Positions 23,451 to 34,896 of a DNA stretch of 64,000 bases are shown piece by piece. Position numbers and translations under genes: made by a program. The notes below the pieces were generated by a model. It ran no database searches and was not told where the DNA came from. It saw only the letters and a list, made by a program, of their open reading frames with translations. The DNA comes from Gamarada debralockiae (Eukaryota > Ascomycota > Leotiomycetes > Helotiales > Hyphodiscaceae), in NCBI GenBank assembly GCA_002803225.1, contig NXFV01001996.1, positions 56,458 to 120,457 on the forward strand, read 5' to 3'. Positions within the stretch are counted from its first letter, which is position 1; each line of letters opens with the position of its first letter.

Positions 23451-24365
23451 CTAAAACGATCACTATATTTTGATCCAGACAGTTCAACTGACAGCTTTCA
23501 ACCTCCTTATAATCTCATGAGGACCGAACCTATTGCAACCAGGGAAACGAATGTTTACAAGGCGCCCTTAGATCTCTGAACTTGTTCGACTTGAAAAATA
23601 TCGACTTGCCTTGGTATTTGACAACGCTGCTCAACAAAGCCATAAGGTTCAAAGCATCAGAGCCTCGAGACAAAGTCTACTCGCTTCTTGGGCTCACAGG
23701 AGAAACCGAAGATACTTCATCCATACCGATAGCACTTCAAGCGAATTACAAGACATCATTCAGGATATTTTCCGCGATGTGACACGATATGTCGTCGAAT
23801 CATCCAGGAATCTCAGCATACTCACTCTTATCCGCTATGTCCCTGACTGGGATAAGTATCCATCCTGGGGCGGTGGACTTTGCTGGCGATGCTCAATTCG
23901 AAAAAATATTGTATTTCGCACTGAGCCCCCATGTAAGAGGATGGCACGCTGCGAGAGAGACACTTAATAGTGTCTCTGGTGGTCTCTCGATTGACCTCCT
24001 AGAATTATCATCACAGGACATCCTTGCCTTAAGAGGTCTTAAAATCGATGTCACAGGCGCCCCTCGCAAGGCCATGTCGAAATCAGAGTTCGACTCATTT
24101 GGGTTCCCGGTTCTTTTTGCGAGGAAGACAGCGTTTCAACGAGCGAAAAGCCGATACAAAACGACTGTGTCTCTCGCTCGTACTTCATGGTGACATTAGC
24201 AGCGAATTAGAACCTTATAGACCGGGAACAGGGAGCAGATCTGCCCATGAGCCACTTTTGGGCATATATGTGGTGTACGGGGAAGCAACATCGGACAAGA
24301 GGCGATCAGAAATTAAAGAGGAGTACTGTGCCGATTGGGGGGCGAAATATAGTGGCATTTTTAGG

Positions 24366-24473
24366 ACTAGCTAATATCTAAGGAGCTGAAAATACAAGGA
24401 GAGGAAGAGCTCTCTTATACCACAAAAGAGGGGGAAATACAGGCTATACCAAATTAGGCAGTTCCAACCAACA
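24366..24473 (-). repeat. copy 2 (inverted) of the roughly 100-bp dispersed repeat
   Basis: Reverse complement of copy 1, from CTAGCTAATATCTAAGGAGC to CAGTTCCAACCAACA. It interrupts the HET relic between its middle and C-terminal parts. Confidence 0.7.
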
Positions 24474-24710
24474 AGTACAATGGCCTTCTAATTCCGCAGA
24501 ACACGGGCGATACTGGCGACCGTGACCTGTATCGTCTCCATCTGGATGCGGCACATAACCGCAGGATATTCTTTACGAAGAACTTTTCCTATCTTGGGCT
24601 CGGGCCAGCTAGCATGCAAGACAATGACATTCTCTGCGTCCTTTTTGGTGGAAGCGACACCCATGATCCTACGGCCTGAGGGGGAGCGCTCACGATTTAT
24701 TGGCGAGTGC

Positions 24711-25150
24711 TACCGTATTAATTGCTTTATAAACCGCATCATTTTATAAGCACTACCTACTTATAAGCAACGGCTCCAATTCGACTCAATGGACTACAGG
24801 GGTCTATAATAAGTTTATAAGCACCTAGTAGGGGTCATCGTGGGGCAAATTTATGACTTAAACACCTTGTAAGTACAGCGCTCCTCACTATAATTTTAGG
24901 GCTCTACAACGCACAACTACCTAAAATCACAGCGCACACTCTTCTGGAATTACAGGCTGTTTATCGCATAACAGGCTATCAACTGCAGTAATTAAAGTCT
25001 ATTAGTAACTATAATTCCACACTAATTTTCAACATACAGCTCATTAATTCAGTTATAAGCACCTATTCCTATTATAAGCAACGGTTCTAATTCTTTCAAA
25101 GGCACGATTTAAGGTTATAAGAACGTATCCTATAAGCAATTAATACGGTA
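24711..25150. mobile_element. MITE 1, TA target duplication, inserted in a HET relic
   Basis: A 440-bp non-coding element. Its ends are inverted repeats: CCGTATTAATTGCTTTATAA on the left and TTATAAG...CAATTAATACGG on the right. A TA dinucleotide flanks both sides, the hallmark of Tc1/mariner-type transposition. Inside, the word TTATAAGCA recurs several times in both orientations. Removing the element and one TA rejoins the HET reading frame across a Tyr codon, which proves the insertion point. Confidence 0.8.
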
Positions 25151-25322
25151 TGTCTACGATCTCATGTGGCGAAGCCATTAAAGACCGGAACGGTCAGGAA
25201 TACATCGCAGAGAGCTTTCAATTAATCTGATCGGCGTTAGCGAGCCTTTATACAACCCATCATGTATATCGAAGTGTTCTGCAATTGCCTATTAGCAGCC
25301 GACCTGATCCTGACACTCATCA

Positions 25323-25530
25323 TGTCATAGTTCACCCACCTGGCTTCTGGTCACGTGCCGCCTGGCCTTTTGGTCATGTGGATAGGCCTGCTCGCTTAGC
25401 CTAGGCTGCAACTGTACCTATTTAAGCTCGAGGGTTCTTCGAACCCTTCTTCCTCCCTCCTAATTTTAGAATCGTCATAATTGAACCTCTCCTACCTTGC
25501 CTTCCAGGCCCAGGAATTTGGATTCTTACA
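25323..25530 (+). mobile_element. possible solo LTR (Ty3/Gypsy-like)
   Basis: A TG...CA-bounded segment beginning TGTCATAGTTCACCCACC and ending GGATTCTTACA. It has a TATTTAAG box, a small palindrome (GGGTTCTTCGAACCC) and CACGTG-like words near its start. No clear target-site duplication flanks it and there is no internal region, so this rests on composition and ends only. Confidence 0.3.
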
Positions 25531-25594
25531 GCAGGCACGTGACAGGGGTAAAGTCCTGGGTCAGGCGGTACTCAGGTGATAGTCCGCCTAGAAC

Positions 25595-25888
25595 TACCGT
25601 TTTAATTGACTTATGGTACTATCATGGACGTAAAATCTTTGCTTTTGATTAAATTAGAACAGGTGCTTATATCGTAGTTAAATATACAGAGGGCATTTTG
25701 GGGAACGAAGCCTGAATTATCTAGTACTCACTGATTTTATAGGGGCAAAGCCTAAACCTTTCCCCTAAAAACCACCTACACTAAGTGTTTATAATCTGAA
25801 TTCTTCCATTTGATATTTTTGGGACCGGTGCTTATAACGCAGTAATGCTTATAGAGGATTACGTTCTTATAACTCAACTAATGCGGTA
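25595..25888. mobile_element. MITE 2, same family as MITE 1
   Basis: A 294-bp element flanked by TA on each side. Its left end, CCGTTTTAATTGACTTAT, and right end (reverse complement CCGCATTAGTTGAGTTATAA) are diverged forms of the MITE 1 ends. Internal GGTGCTTATA words are shared with MITE 1. No coding capacity. Confidence 0.7.
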
Positions 25889-27769
25889 TCACATTAGGTA
25901 TAGCTGAATCGTCTAGTCCGAATCGGGACTAAAAAGCGCTTGAGGGCTGAGATACGTGACTTAGCCACTGCTTTTAATCGTACGGTCCAGCGTGGCATTT
26001 GATTTGATTAGATTAGATTATTGACTCACACAAATCAAACCAAGTAAATATAAACTTAAATCAAAATCAACTCAACTCAAATCAAATCAGGTCATAATTG
26101 ATTAGGTTGATTTTTTTCGTGCCTCGTACCCTATTTGGGCTGGACGCAAAACTCTGAATTCAGTAGATCAGGCAGTACCTGAGCTGGGGAAAGTAGAATT
26201 GAGTTAGATCACTCACTCTTCCCTACGATGCAAGATGTGACAGGCTTGGGAACGAAAATCCCAGAAGCCCGTTCGTTGATTTGTTATGTCGTACAAACTC
26301 TCCGTCGGTGAACGATTGTGCCGATGACTCTTTTCCGCGCCAAGTCGTCGGGACGTTTCATTGATCCTTCGGGTTGGTTAGTTTCGCGTAAGCAATGGCT
26401 GAGGAGGTTTTTGTCAGTCGGCAGTTACGAGATTGGCTGCTAAGAATAACCTGCAGCAACTACACATGGGCCCGGTTAGGGCTAACTCGGCTCGTATCCG
26501 AGCGCTCGACGACACAGGAATGCGGCCTATCAACCTCAACTTCGGTTTAAAACTCTAATGAGCAGCTATTCCTTCTACGTATTACTATCCCTTAGAAGGA
26601 TGTATTATAGTTCCATCATCTCGAATCATGGAATGCCTCGTGGCATGGTGCAAGTCACGCCCCACCAGGACAGCAATCATGGAACCTTTACACGTTCTGG
26701 ACTCCTGACGCTGAACTATAATGAACTTTGCAAGTCTAGTGGTGCTTACTTTCAGCAAGATGCACGAGTAACAATGTTCGCCGTGCAACGGATGAACGAA
26801 GCTGTGCCGCGGGTGAGGTCGGCCAAAGTTGCCATTCGTCGCAACCAGAGCGACTCAAAATCGGAATCCAATCTTGCCCTTAAACCTTAGATAGCGGTCC
26901 AATCTGCTCAGCTTGACCATATCCGACAGTCGGCATTTGAATCTGTTACTTGTAACTTGATACAAGCTTTGTAAATTGGAGAAGCAGGCAACCATATAAT
27001 CGTGTCTTTCTGTGCTCTATCAGCTGTAGTTTTCCACAAGCCACCTCGTACCGTACCTGACTCAGCTTTGGACCAGCGGCATGCATTACTGACGTTGCTG
27101 CGCTGGGGATATCCATACCAACGGCGCATTACGGCATCTTACTCACACTTTAGACACGCCAAAGGCATTGTTACTGCTTCAAGCAGCAAGTAAAGAGGCT
27201 TAGAAGCGTAATGAGGCTAACGACTCTGAGAGAGTGACTGCATCTGCTCGCCAAGACGTTACTCTTGTAACGATATAGGATTCGCCATCGCTCCACAATC
27301 TTATTCAATATATTGATTCTGCACCTGAGTTATTTTCACATAAAGTCTTCGCTCCAAGTACATGCTTCTTATTTGCCCTCTCCTCATCGCTGCTCTACCG
27401 TTCAGCCTCATCTGCAGGCGATACCCCGGCTAAGCTTAATATTCCTACTTTCGGACGACACATTTGATCACAGGGATTACTACCCAAAAACAGCACGGCT
27501 GGTAGTTTTTACGCCATTCGCCTGCAGCATCCAAGTGTCGCCATGGCTCGTAATTGTGGCTCTTCCGTGCAGTCTTTCCGCTCAGATTTCGTCAATTTCG
27601 ACGTCTGAAGGCTGCATAGCTGGGTGAGACAGAACGAATGCTCGTATAAGCAGAGGATGATATAAGTTAAAAGATATTCTCTCATTTCTTCTCATTCCAA
27701 ATCAATCTCAAAGCATCTGGCCACTCTTGACGCCTTCTCGTTCAATTCGGTACTGAATAATCATTCAAT
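25889..27769. other. gene-poor stretch upstream of the laccase
   Basis: Several open frames (for example 26558-26890 and 27313-27627) lack any family signature and have no supporting splice structure. The last 300 bp presumably include the laccase promoter. Confidence 0.4.
25990..26115. repeat. low-complexity TGATT/AATCA tract with inverted symmetry
   Basis: GATTTGATTAGATTAGATTA at the left is answered by AAATCAAATCA repeats further right, so the tract can fold on itself. It is built from short pentamer-like words. No further function can be inferred. Confidence 0.55.
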
Positions 27770-30429
27770 ATGAGGTTTAGCAGCCTCGCAGCCCTCTTCT
27801 TGGGCTCATTCGTTACAGCACAAAGTATATAACCTGCCTTTACCCCTTCTTGCTGATTACTTTTCGACTGACCAGAATCGTTCTCCAGCTGACTACCCTA
27901 ATCTTCCTACAAATTTCCTTCTGACTTCGGTACCGAACACCGTGAGTATAATGCATTTCTTATTTTATTTTCTACTTTAACAAACTTCGTTTCCGATTTA
28001 ACTCTAACCTGGGCCCCTTCTGTGGTTTCAAGATCGAACTTATTTTCTTCATTTGGATTTCCTTCTCAGCTTAGATATCCATCAAATGAATCTAATAATT
28101 TCTCACAGCCTCTCCCCCAAGGATTTCCATGGGGTGCTAAAACAGCGAATAATACTAATCCATGTGAGTTTTTCCTCATCTCAATGATATTATGTGACTG
28201 TGAGCGCTAAGTAACGCCCAGATGGTGAGTTTACAACACTCTCAAAACTGATGAATTGATGCGTCTTCTAACACCAACGGCAATGCAGTGGGTAAGTTCT
28301 AAAGCCCTCGGTGATACTTCATAATTATAGCACTACTAATCTTGCCCTAGACCCGCCAAATACTGGGTAAGCCTTAAGTCAAGCACCTTCAGACGCTTTC
28401 GCTCTCTGGATTAACCCTTTTTAGAGTGATACGGACTTATGACTTCACCATCAGGAGAGAGACGAAGGCTCCCGATGGATATCTTAAAAATGTCTTGGTC
28501 ATCAATGGCCAATTTCCCGGCCCACTAATTGAAGCCAATTGGTCTGTATTCCCTTTCCCAGTACTGCAAATCTATACTAATGCGGCGTAGGGGGGACACG
28601 ATCCAAGTGTACGTATCCATGGAGTAACGATATCCACTTTGGGGTAGACGTTGGAGCTGACAGATATTTCTACTCCGGATCTACACCCATTTCTTTCCAG
28701 AACAGGCGATACTAACTGAGGACGCCTATAGAACAGTTCATAACAACATTGATGGACCGCCTGAAGGTGTAGCTCTCCATTGGCATGGAATTCTGCAGAA
28801 AACATCACAGTACGTCATAGCCCTTGGAACTGGAAATTAAGCTTAGTACTGATCAATTGTGCAGATGGATGGACGGCGTGCCTGGAGTTCAACAGTGTCC
28901 TATCCCTCCTGGAGGAAGCTTCACATACTCTTTCATCGCCGATCTCTACGGGACAAGTTGGTACCATTCTCATTACTCAGCTCAGTATGCGGGTGGAATC
29001 GTTGGGCCAATGATCATCCATGGCCCCCAGACCGTGCCGTATGATATCGGTAAGCCGAATTTTTGTCCCGTGACTGGACATAGTGTGATAATTAACTCTA
29101 CAGATGTCGGCCCAATCATGTTAACAGATTGGACTCACAAGGACTACTTCTCCATCGTGGAAGATGTCGTCTCAACAAACATTAACACAGTTGTAAGTCT
29201 TCATACCTTCTCCATGAGTCACGTGATCATAGCGTATCAATGTTCACGCTATATATTAACATTTCACCAATGGTTATAGGGCGTGGTATCTGATAACAAC
29301 CTCATTCAAGGAAGGAACAACTACAATTGCGCCAATGTAGCCGCTGGCGACAAAACCAAATGCAAGAACAATGCGGGGATCACCAATTTTCGTTTCAGCC
29401 CAGGAAAGGTCCATCGATTACGGCTGATCAATGCCGGTGCGGAGGGGACGCAGAAATTCAGTCTCGACGGGCATAACATGACCGTCATCGCTAATGACTT
29501 CGTCCCAATCGTTCCATATGAGACACAAGTTGTAACACTAGGAATTGGCCAGCGCACTGATGTCCTCATCACCGGTCTTCCCGGAGCAACAGGTTCATAC
29601 TTGATGCGCTCTTCAATCGCATCAATTCCATGTTCGTTCAGCTCCAGTCCTGACGCAACTGCCATTGTCTACTATCTGCACGAGGATCTCGATTTGGGAA
29701 CACCCAACTCCACCGCATGGCCAGCATGGACTGACTCAGTCCAGAACCAATGCGCTAACGTATGTTCCTCTTAGTCCCAGTTTACATTTTCATACTAACA
29801 ACACTCAGGACCCCATCTCCGAAACTCAACCCTGGTTCCCTATAACACCTGATCCGAATCCCCCTACAACCGAACAAATTGATATCGAATTCGGACAGAA
29901 CGAGACGGGTTTCTGGGTATGGACGATGAACAAATCCTCCTTTCGCGCAAACTATAACGAACCGATCCTCCTCCTCTCTAACCTGGGCAACAACTCCTAC
30001 CCAGACAGCCCACAATGGAATGTGTATAATTTCGGCTCCAACTCCAGTGTTCGGATTCATCTTACAAACCCTGGCTTTTTGGCACACCCAATTCATTTAC
30101 ATGGCCACAACATGTTCGTCCTTAATGTCGGGACAGGTTCTTGGGATGGGAGCACAGTAATCAATCCTTCGAACCCGCAGAGGAGAGATGTACAGCTACT
30201 ACCAGCCGGTGGATTCCTGGTGTTGCAAATCACCGCAGATAATCCTGGAGCTTGGCCATTGCATTGTCATATTGCCTGGCATGTGTCTGCAGGTCTCTAC
30301 GTCACAGTATTAGAGAGACCAGCTGATATTGCCAACTTGCAGATTCCCAGTATCATGGCTCAAACTTGTCGAGACTGGGCTGCGTTTACAAACAAGACGG
30401 TCGTGGATCAGATTGATTCTGGGTTGTGA
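27770..30429 (+). CDS. laccase (multicopper oxidase), secreted
   Basis: Proposed exons: 27770-27824, 27889-27941, 28070-28163, 28222-28224, 28289-28291, 28351-28366, 28425-28541, 28591-28608, 28732-28809, 28865-29049, 29104-29192, 29280-29759 and 29809-30429; 603 aa. It oxidises phenols and reduces O2 to water with four coppers. A signal peptide ([18 protein letters not shown]) opens the protein. All copper ligand motifs are present: [27 protein letters not shown] and [12 protein letters not shown]. The protein ends in DSGL, the C-terminal plug of ascomycete laccases. Two 3-nt exons (28222-28224 and 28289-28291) are inferred because every flanking site is canonical and they yield NPYVDPPNTGVIRTYDF. 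Skipping them is also in frame and would lose only Val-Asp. The acceptor of exon 3 is uncertain (28070 or 28109) and the exon 2 acceptor could differ slightly. The gene looks intact. Confidence 0.88.
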
Positions 30430-31259
30430 ATGTTGCTTCTTGAAGGGGAAATTGTTTCGGTCATGTTAGCAACTTCGGGGTTCATGTATGTATGAGCTTG
30501 TAAATGACCTTTAAGGCAAAAGAACATCAACTAGTAGTAATAACACAATACGACTCATAATGTTATTCGACGGACTTTGATTATTCATATAAACGCTTTA
30601 ATGAATCAGACGATATTTCGAGAGAGAATTAAAGATATACTAATAACTAAGAAGAGTAGATTGTCACGTAGTACTTCGTTAGGGTCAGGCAAGAACAGTC
30701 CTTTATTAACGAGAATAACAGAAGATAGAGGAGAGAGAAGCTGGCAAGAGTCCAAGAAAAGAACATAGACTCTGTGCCTCATAATGACTTTTCCATCCAT
30801 TTATCCCAAATAAATCTGGCTCTTCGCGCTCGAACTAGCATACAGTAGAAGGGAAAGAGAAATAATAATACCTAGTACGGTTAGAACCTTTCAGTCTTCT
30901 ATTTTCGGTACGGACGCGGAGCGATCACGTGAATAAAACTCTATAGCAAGTATAAAGTTATAGGAGTGCGCACCTGCGGCCCGACCTCGCCTTCGGGGAC
31001 CTTGTAGTTAAATTTCCAGCTATTTTGGAGATTTTGTAACAAGTGGGCCTGGAACGGGTGATATCGCGTACTTGCGCGACGCGCTAACCCCGACCCCCCC
31101 CTCCTGTGATGCGTCTTGCGGCTCAAAAAGAATTGAACAGGGCCCCACATCTCCCTGACCTAGTACTCCCTTCCAAATTATACTATCAAAGCTATGGGTA
31201 CTATCTAATATTCCTAACTTACAAATCTACCCACTCCCCTTACTTCTTCACGACCCTAG
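30430..31259. other. intergenic downstream of the laccase
   Basis: No feature is supported. Part of 31090-31260 may be the eroded 5' end of the methyltransferase relic that follows. Confidence 0.4.
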
Positions 31260-31778
31260 TTCAAGTCGGACGACAACTCACCTGGAAGTCCAGACCACAT
31301 CATGCGACGTTTGGTCCAAAGTCTTCATCGATAGTGGCGAGGAGTAGGGGAGAACATTCAAAATTGCTAAGCTGCAGAAGAATTACACCAAGGACGTAGT
31401 AAACCCACTTCTTGTCTAAGCGAAATCAACTTTCGAACTGACAAGGAGAATAGGGTTTCGTCGATGTTGTGGGAAAGAAATACAAAGTTCCAGTTCGATC
31501 ATGGCCTCGCGACCCGAAATTCAAATTGATCGGACAGTACAACTTGCTGTATTGCCCAGGGATTGGAAGGGTGGGCTTTGTGGACGTTGTCAACGATACT
31601 TGGAGTACAACCTCTTAGCCCCTCCTGCTCTCATTCCCCTCAAGGATGGAATTTATATTCCGATTTAGATCGACTAACTGTATATTTGCAGTGGGAATAC
31701 GCGGAGATTCAAGTCTTCATTGCTAAAATGCGAGCCGCATTATTAGGGCGTTCAAATCATGCGTACTATGAAGTGTGA
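31260..31778 (+). pseudogene. LaeA/UMTA-like methyltransferase, 3' relic
   Basis: The last third of a fungal SAM-dependent methyltransferase of the LaeA/UMTA group is recognisable. VWSKVFIDSGEE (then a TAG stop) and GRTFKIAKLQKN lie at about 31310-31390. FVDVVGKKYKVPVRSWPRDP and KFKLIGQYNLL lie at about 31450-31550. A frame change follows, and then LEGWALWTLSTILG. A spliced final exon after an 87-nt intron (31605-31691, GACTAAC branch) reads WEYAEIQVFIAKMRAALLGR and ends HAYYEV. In intact relatives NLL and GLEGW are contiguous, so a 1-2 nt change at about 31555 broke the frame. The SAM-binding N-terminal half is not seen. These enzymes methylate natural products or regulate secondary metabolism. 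This copy is non-functional. Confidence 0.7.
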
Positions 31779-33283
31779 ATAGTGGCTTCTTCTCCGAAGT
31801 CCACAAAAAGTCACTGAGATGCACATGAGATATTGATCTCTGCCTATCTCTTATACAGAAGTGTCGTATATGGCTGCAAGCCGGAATACCGGCCTAGTGC
31901 TGTTGGATATCAAGATGAGTGTGGAGGTGGTGCCTTGACCAGACGAAAATAAAAGTAGAGGTAAAGGTTTTATAGCGGTATAATAGTGGTGTTTAATGAT
32001 CAAAACTGTGCAAGCAATGCAGAAACCAGAATGAGGACCTTTTCTGTTCCAAATAGCACTCATTTCAAAGACCCACGTGATACGGCCAAGACTTTCATAC
32101 CACGTGACAGATTTCAAAATTCCGTGCAAAGCCACCCAACTTTCATAGTCGGTCCAGGTCTCATCTCTGGTCTCACCGGAGCCTTTGAACAGCATCGAAA
32201 TCGGCGTGGTTGGGAGGGAAAGCTGGCAGAACAATGGCAGATTATTGTGCGTGACGTAGACCGAAGAGGCAGAGGATCAGTCAAATTTGGACGCCAACCA
32301 CCAAGTAATCGAGGTGTCCATCACCATCCTCTGATGAAGACTCTTCACCGGTTGGATCGTAGGGTGATTGAAGGTTGGAGGGAAAATAATTTTGCATAGG
32401 GTTCGCCATGGCTTCCAAAAAGGGCGGCTGATTGACTGTCCCAAACGATGGCAATCGCCAAGACAAAGTCCCAGCCCTCTTTGTCATGTTGACTCGCTTG
32501 AAGTGAACCGATCTGCAACTCTCGTAAATATCTCAAAACGAGTGTGATATCGGAAAAGGCAATCAGGTCGGAGTCGGGATAGAGTTGAAACCCTAAAATT
32601 TTGACAGCTGTGGAGTTCTGGAGAATAGAGTACGAGATTTGGTTCCACGATCTGTCTGCTGGTTCGCATTTTTAAGCTTCGTGCCCCTTCGCCATATTTT
32701 AAGGGGCCCGGCCTGCTATCGGAACAAGACAAGACCCCGCCAACTCGCCGGCTCCAATAGTCTCCGCGCCCTAAAAATCTTGATGATGGCCGCTGAATAA
32801 TTGGCATTTGGAGTTCAATGATTGTGCCTAGAATTGTAGATGTGGCCGAAGAATGAGCCAGCCCCTTTGATTTATTGATGCGATGCCGTATTTGTATTTT
32901 GCACAGCCCCACTCGCCACACCTGTGAAGAAAAAACAGGGTTGCTCAGGAGTTGTGCGTGGGCGCGTTATTCATAAACAGCATAATTCCGACGAATGACA
33001 TGGCTGAAATACCCCAGTCATTTCCGCCTATGCCAAATTAACCACTCACTCCCCCTTAGCGCTAGCACCTCATCACCTGTGTCTCTCTTTCAACCTCCCG
33101 CGACCATCATCGACGACTCCATCCCCTCCTTGTCTTTTACTTCCCCATCCTCGTCATCGATGTCCCAACCATCATCGCGCGGTCTGTGAAGTACTCGACG
33201 TCCACTCGTTCTTTGTCGCTGTCGCTCTCGATTCCTTTCCCTAATCACGACCTCCGAATCAACGACCATTCAACACCCCTAAG
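31779..33283. other. intergenic, promoter of the GH76 gene at its end
   Basis: Open frames on both strands (such as 31986-32399 and 32484-32921) show no domain. CT-rich sequence at about 33050-33260 directly precedes the GH76 ATG, as often in well-expressed fungal genes. Confidence 0.4.
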
Positions 33284-34896
33284 ATGATTCCCACATTCGT
33301 TTCACGCGCTGCGATAGCGCTGCTTGTTGCAGGCAGTCTCGTTTCTGCCAGTTACAACCTTGACCTGACCTCCGCAGGTACTATTATCCCTCCATGGTCA
33401 AAATAAGCCTCCTGGAATCAATCGCTGATATTTGTGACCCCAGATTCGATCAAGAATACTGCCGCAACGATCGCATACGATATGATGACATACTACAAAG
33501 GCAACACAAGTGGAGGCATTCCTGGAGTCTTACCTGGACCTCCTCCCAATCCAACATGGGGCTGTAAGTCTCGACAACATACCAAACATCCGCATCAAGT
33601 ACTGACAATATGCAGACTACTGGTGGGAATCTGGTGCGATGTGGGGTACTTTGATTGATTATTGGCATTACACCGGCGATACTTCATACAACGACGTCAC
33701 CGCGGCAGGAATCCAATGGCAAACGGGACAGAATGATGATATGATGCCTTCGAATTGGTCGCAATCTATGGGTAACGATGATCAAGGCTTTTGGGGAATG
33801 ACTGCTATGACTGCCGCCGAGACCAACTTCCAAAACCCAGCTTCGAATCAACCTGGATGGCTCGCATTGGCCCAAGCAGTGTTCAATACTCAGGCTGTTA
33901 GACCTGATAACACTTGCAATGGAGGGTACGTACCCTGATCTTGAGGATGCATTTGGTTCAATCGCTGATGAGCTGTAGATTGCGATGGCAGGTATACCCA
34001 TATCTCACCGGATACGATTACAAGAACTCCATCGCGAACGGCTGCTTCTTCAATCTCGGTGCCCGACTTGCCCGATACACCAACAACGATACCTACGCTC
34101 AGCACGCGGAAACTATTTGGAATTGGGTCCAAGGTTCTGGATTAATGGACGCAGACTACAACATCTATGATGGTGCCCACATTGAGACGAACTGCACGGA
34201 TATCAACAAGGTTCAATTCTCCTACAACATGGGTGTTTACCTACTCGGAGCCGCAAATATGTACAATTACGTATGTCCAATTTCCCCAAACCTCCAAATT
34301 ATCCCGTCTTCTAACATGATACCTGTTAGACCAACGGCAGCGAAATCTGGAAAGGTCGCGTTGACGGTCTCCTAAACCAAACCTTCAACATCTTCTTCCC
34401 AAACGACATCGCCTACGAAGTAGCCTGTGAGCCCAAACTCACCTGCACAACAGACATGTACAGCTTCAAAGCATATCTCACTCGCTGGCTCGCCGCCACC
34501 ACCAAAGTGGCTCCTTACACCCACGATCTCATTATGCCCAAACTTGCAGCTTCCGCGACCGCAGCGGCGCTCCAATGCAATGGCGGCGCCAACGGACGAA
34601 TGTGTGGTCTTTCATGGTCGAAAGGAGCGGCGTGGGATGGTACGCAAGGTGTCGGTCAACAGATGGCTGCTATGAGCGCTATCTTTGTCAATATGCTTCC
34701 CCTAGCTGAGATTACGCCTCCGCTGACGAACCAAACTGGTGGCACAAGTACTGGGAACCCGAATGCAGGCTCTCAAAGTGTCGCGGATCCAGCGGCCATC
34801 ACGCCTGCCACGGCTGGAGACAAGGCAGGAGCCGGAATCGTCACCACGCTCATTCTGCTCAGCGCTACTGGCATGTTTGGATGGATGAGCATATGA
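33284..34896 (+). CDS. GPI-anchored GH76 mannan endo-1,6-alpha-mannosidase (Dfg5/Dcw1 type)
   Basis: Exons 33284-33377, 33444-33563, 33616-33925, 33979-34270 and 34330-34896, 460 aa. Dfg5/Dcw1 proteins act at the plasma membrane and transfer GPI-anchored glycoproteins into the wall glucan. A signal peptide (hydrophobic [14 protein letters not shown]) precedes the family 76 domain: [60 protein letters not shown] (the aspartate pair is the catalytic DD of GH76), [34 protein letters not shown] and [20 protein letters not shown] Gly/Ser/Asn-rich linker and a C-terminal hydrophobic helix ([15 protein letters not shown]) form the GPI-addition signal. All four introns have GT-AG ends and consistent phases. 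Several fungal paralogues exist, so no individual gene name is given. Confidence 0.92.

Larger units (their letters stand above)
23560..25230 (+). pseudogene. HET-family gene relic, split by two insertions
   Basis: The middle part of a HET protein starts at about 23580 with LPWYLTTLLNKAIRFKASEP, RDKVYSLLGLTGE. It changes frame at about 23760 (QDIFRDVTRYVVESSRNLSI, YVPDWDKYPSW) and again at about 23870 (FEKILYFAL onward). The C-terminal part resumes after a repeat copy at 24366-24473: HNRRIFFTKNFSYLGLGP, then a frame shift to PMILRPEGERSRFIGECY. This is cut inside the Tyr codon by the TA-flanked element 24711-25150. Beyond the element the HET-type ending continues (GEAIKDRNGQEYIAESFQLI) to the stop at 25228-25230, with one extra base just before it. 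The N-terminal HET domain is absent. With multiple frameshifts and insertions it is dead. Confidence 0.75.

Noticed and set aside
26558..26890. 110-codon plus-strand frame as a gene
   Set aside because: No recognised domain, and it lies in a repeat-rich stretch without splice or promoter support.
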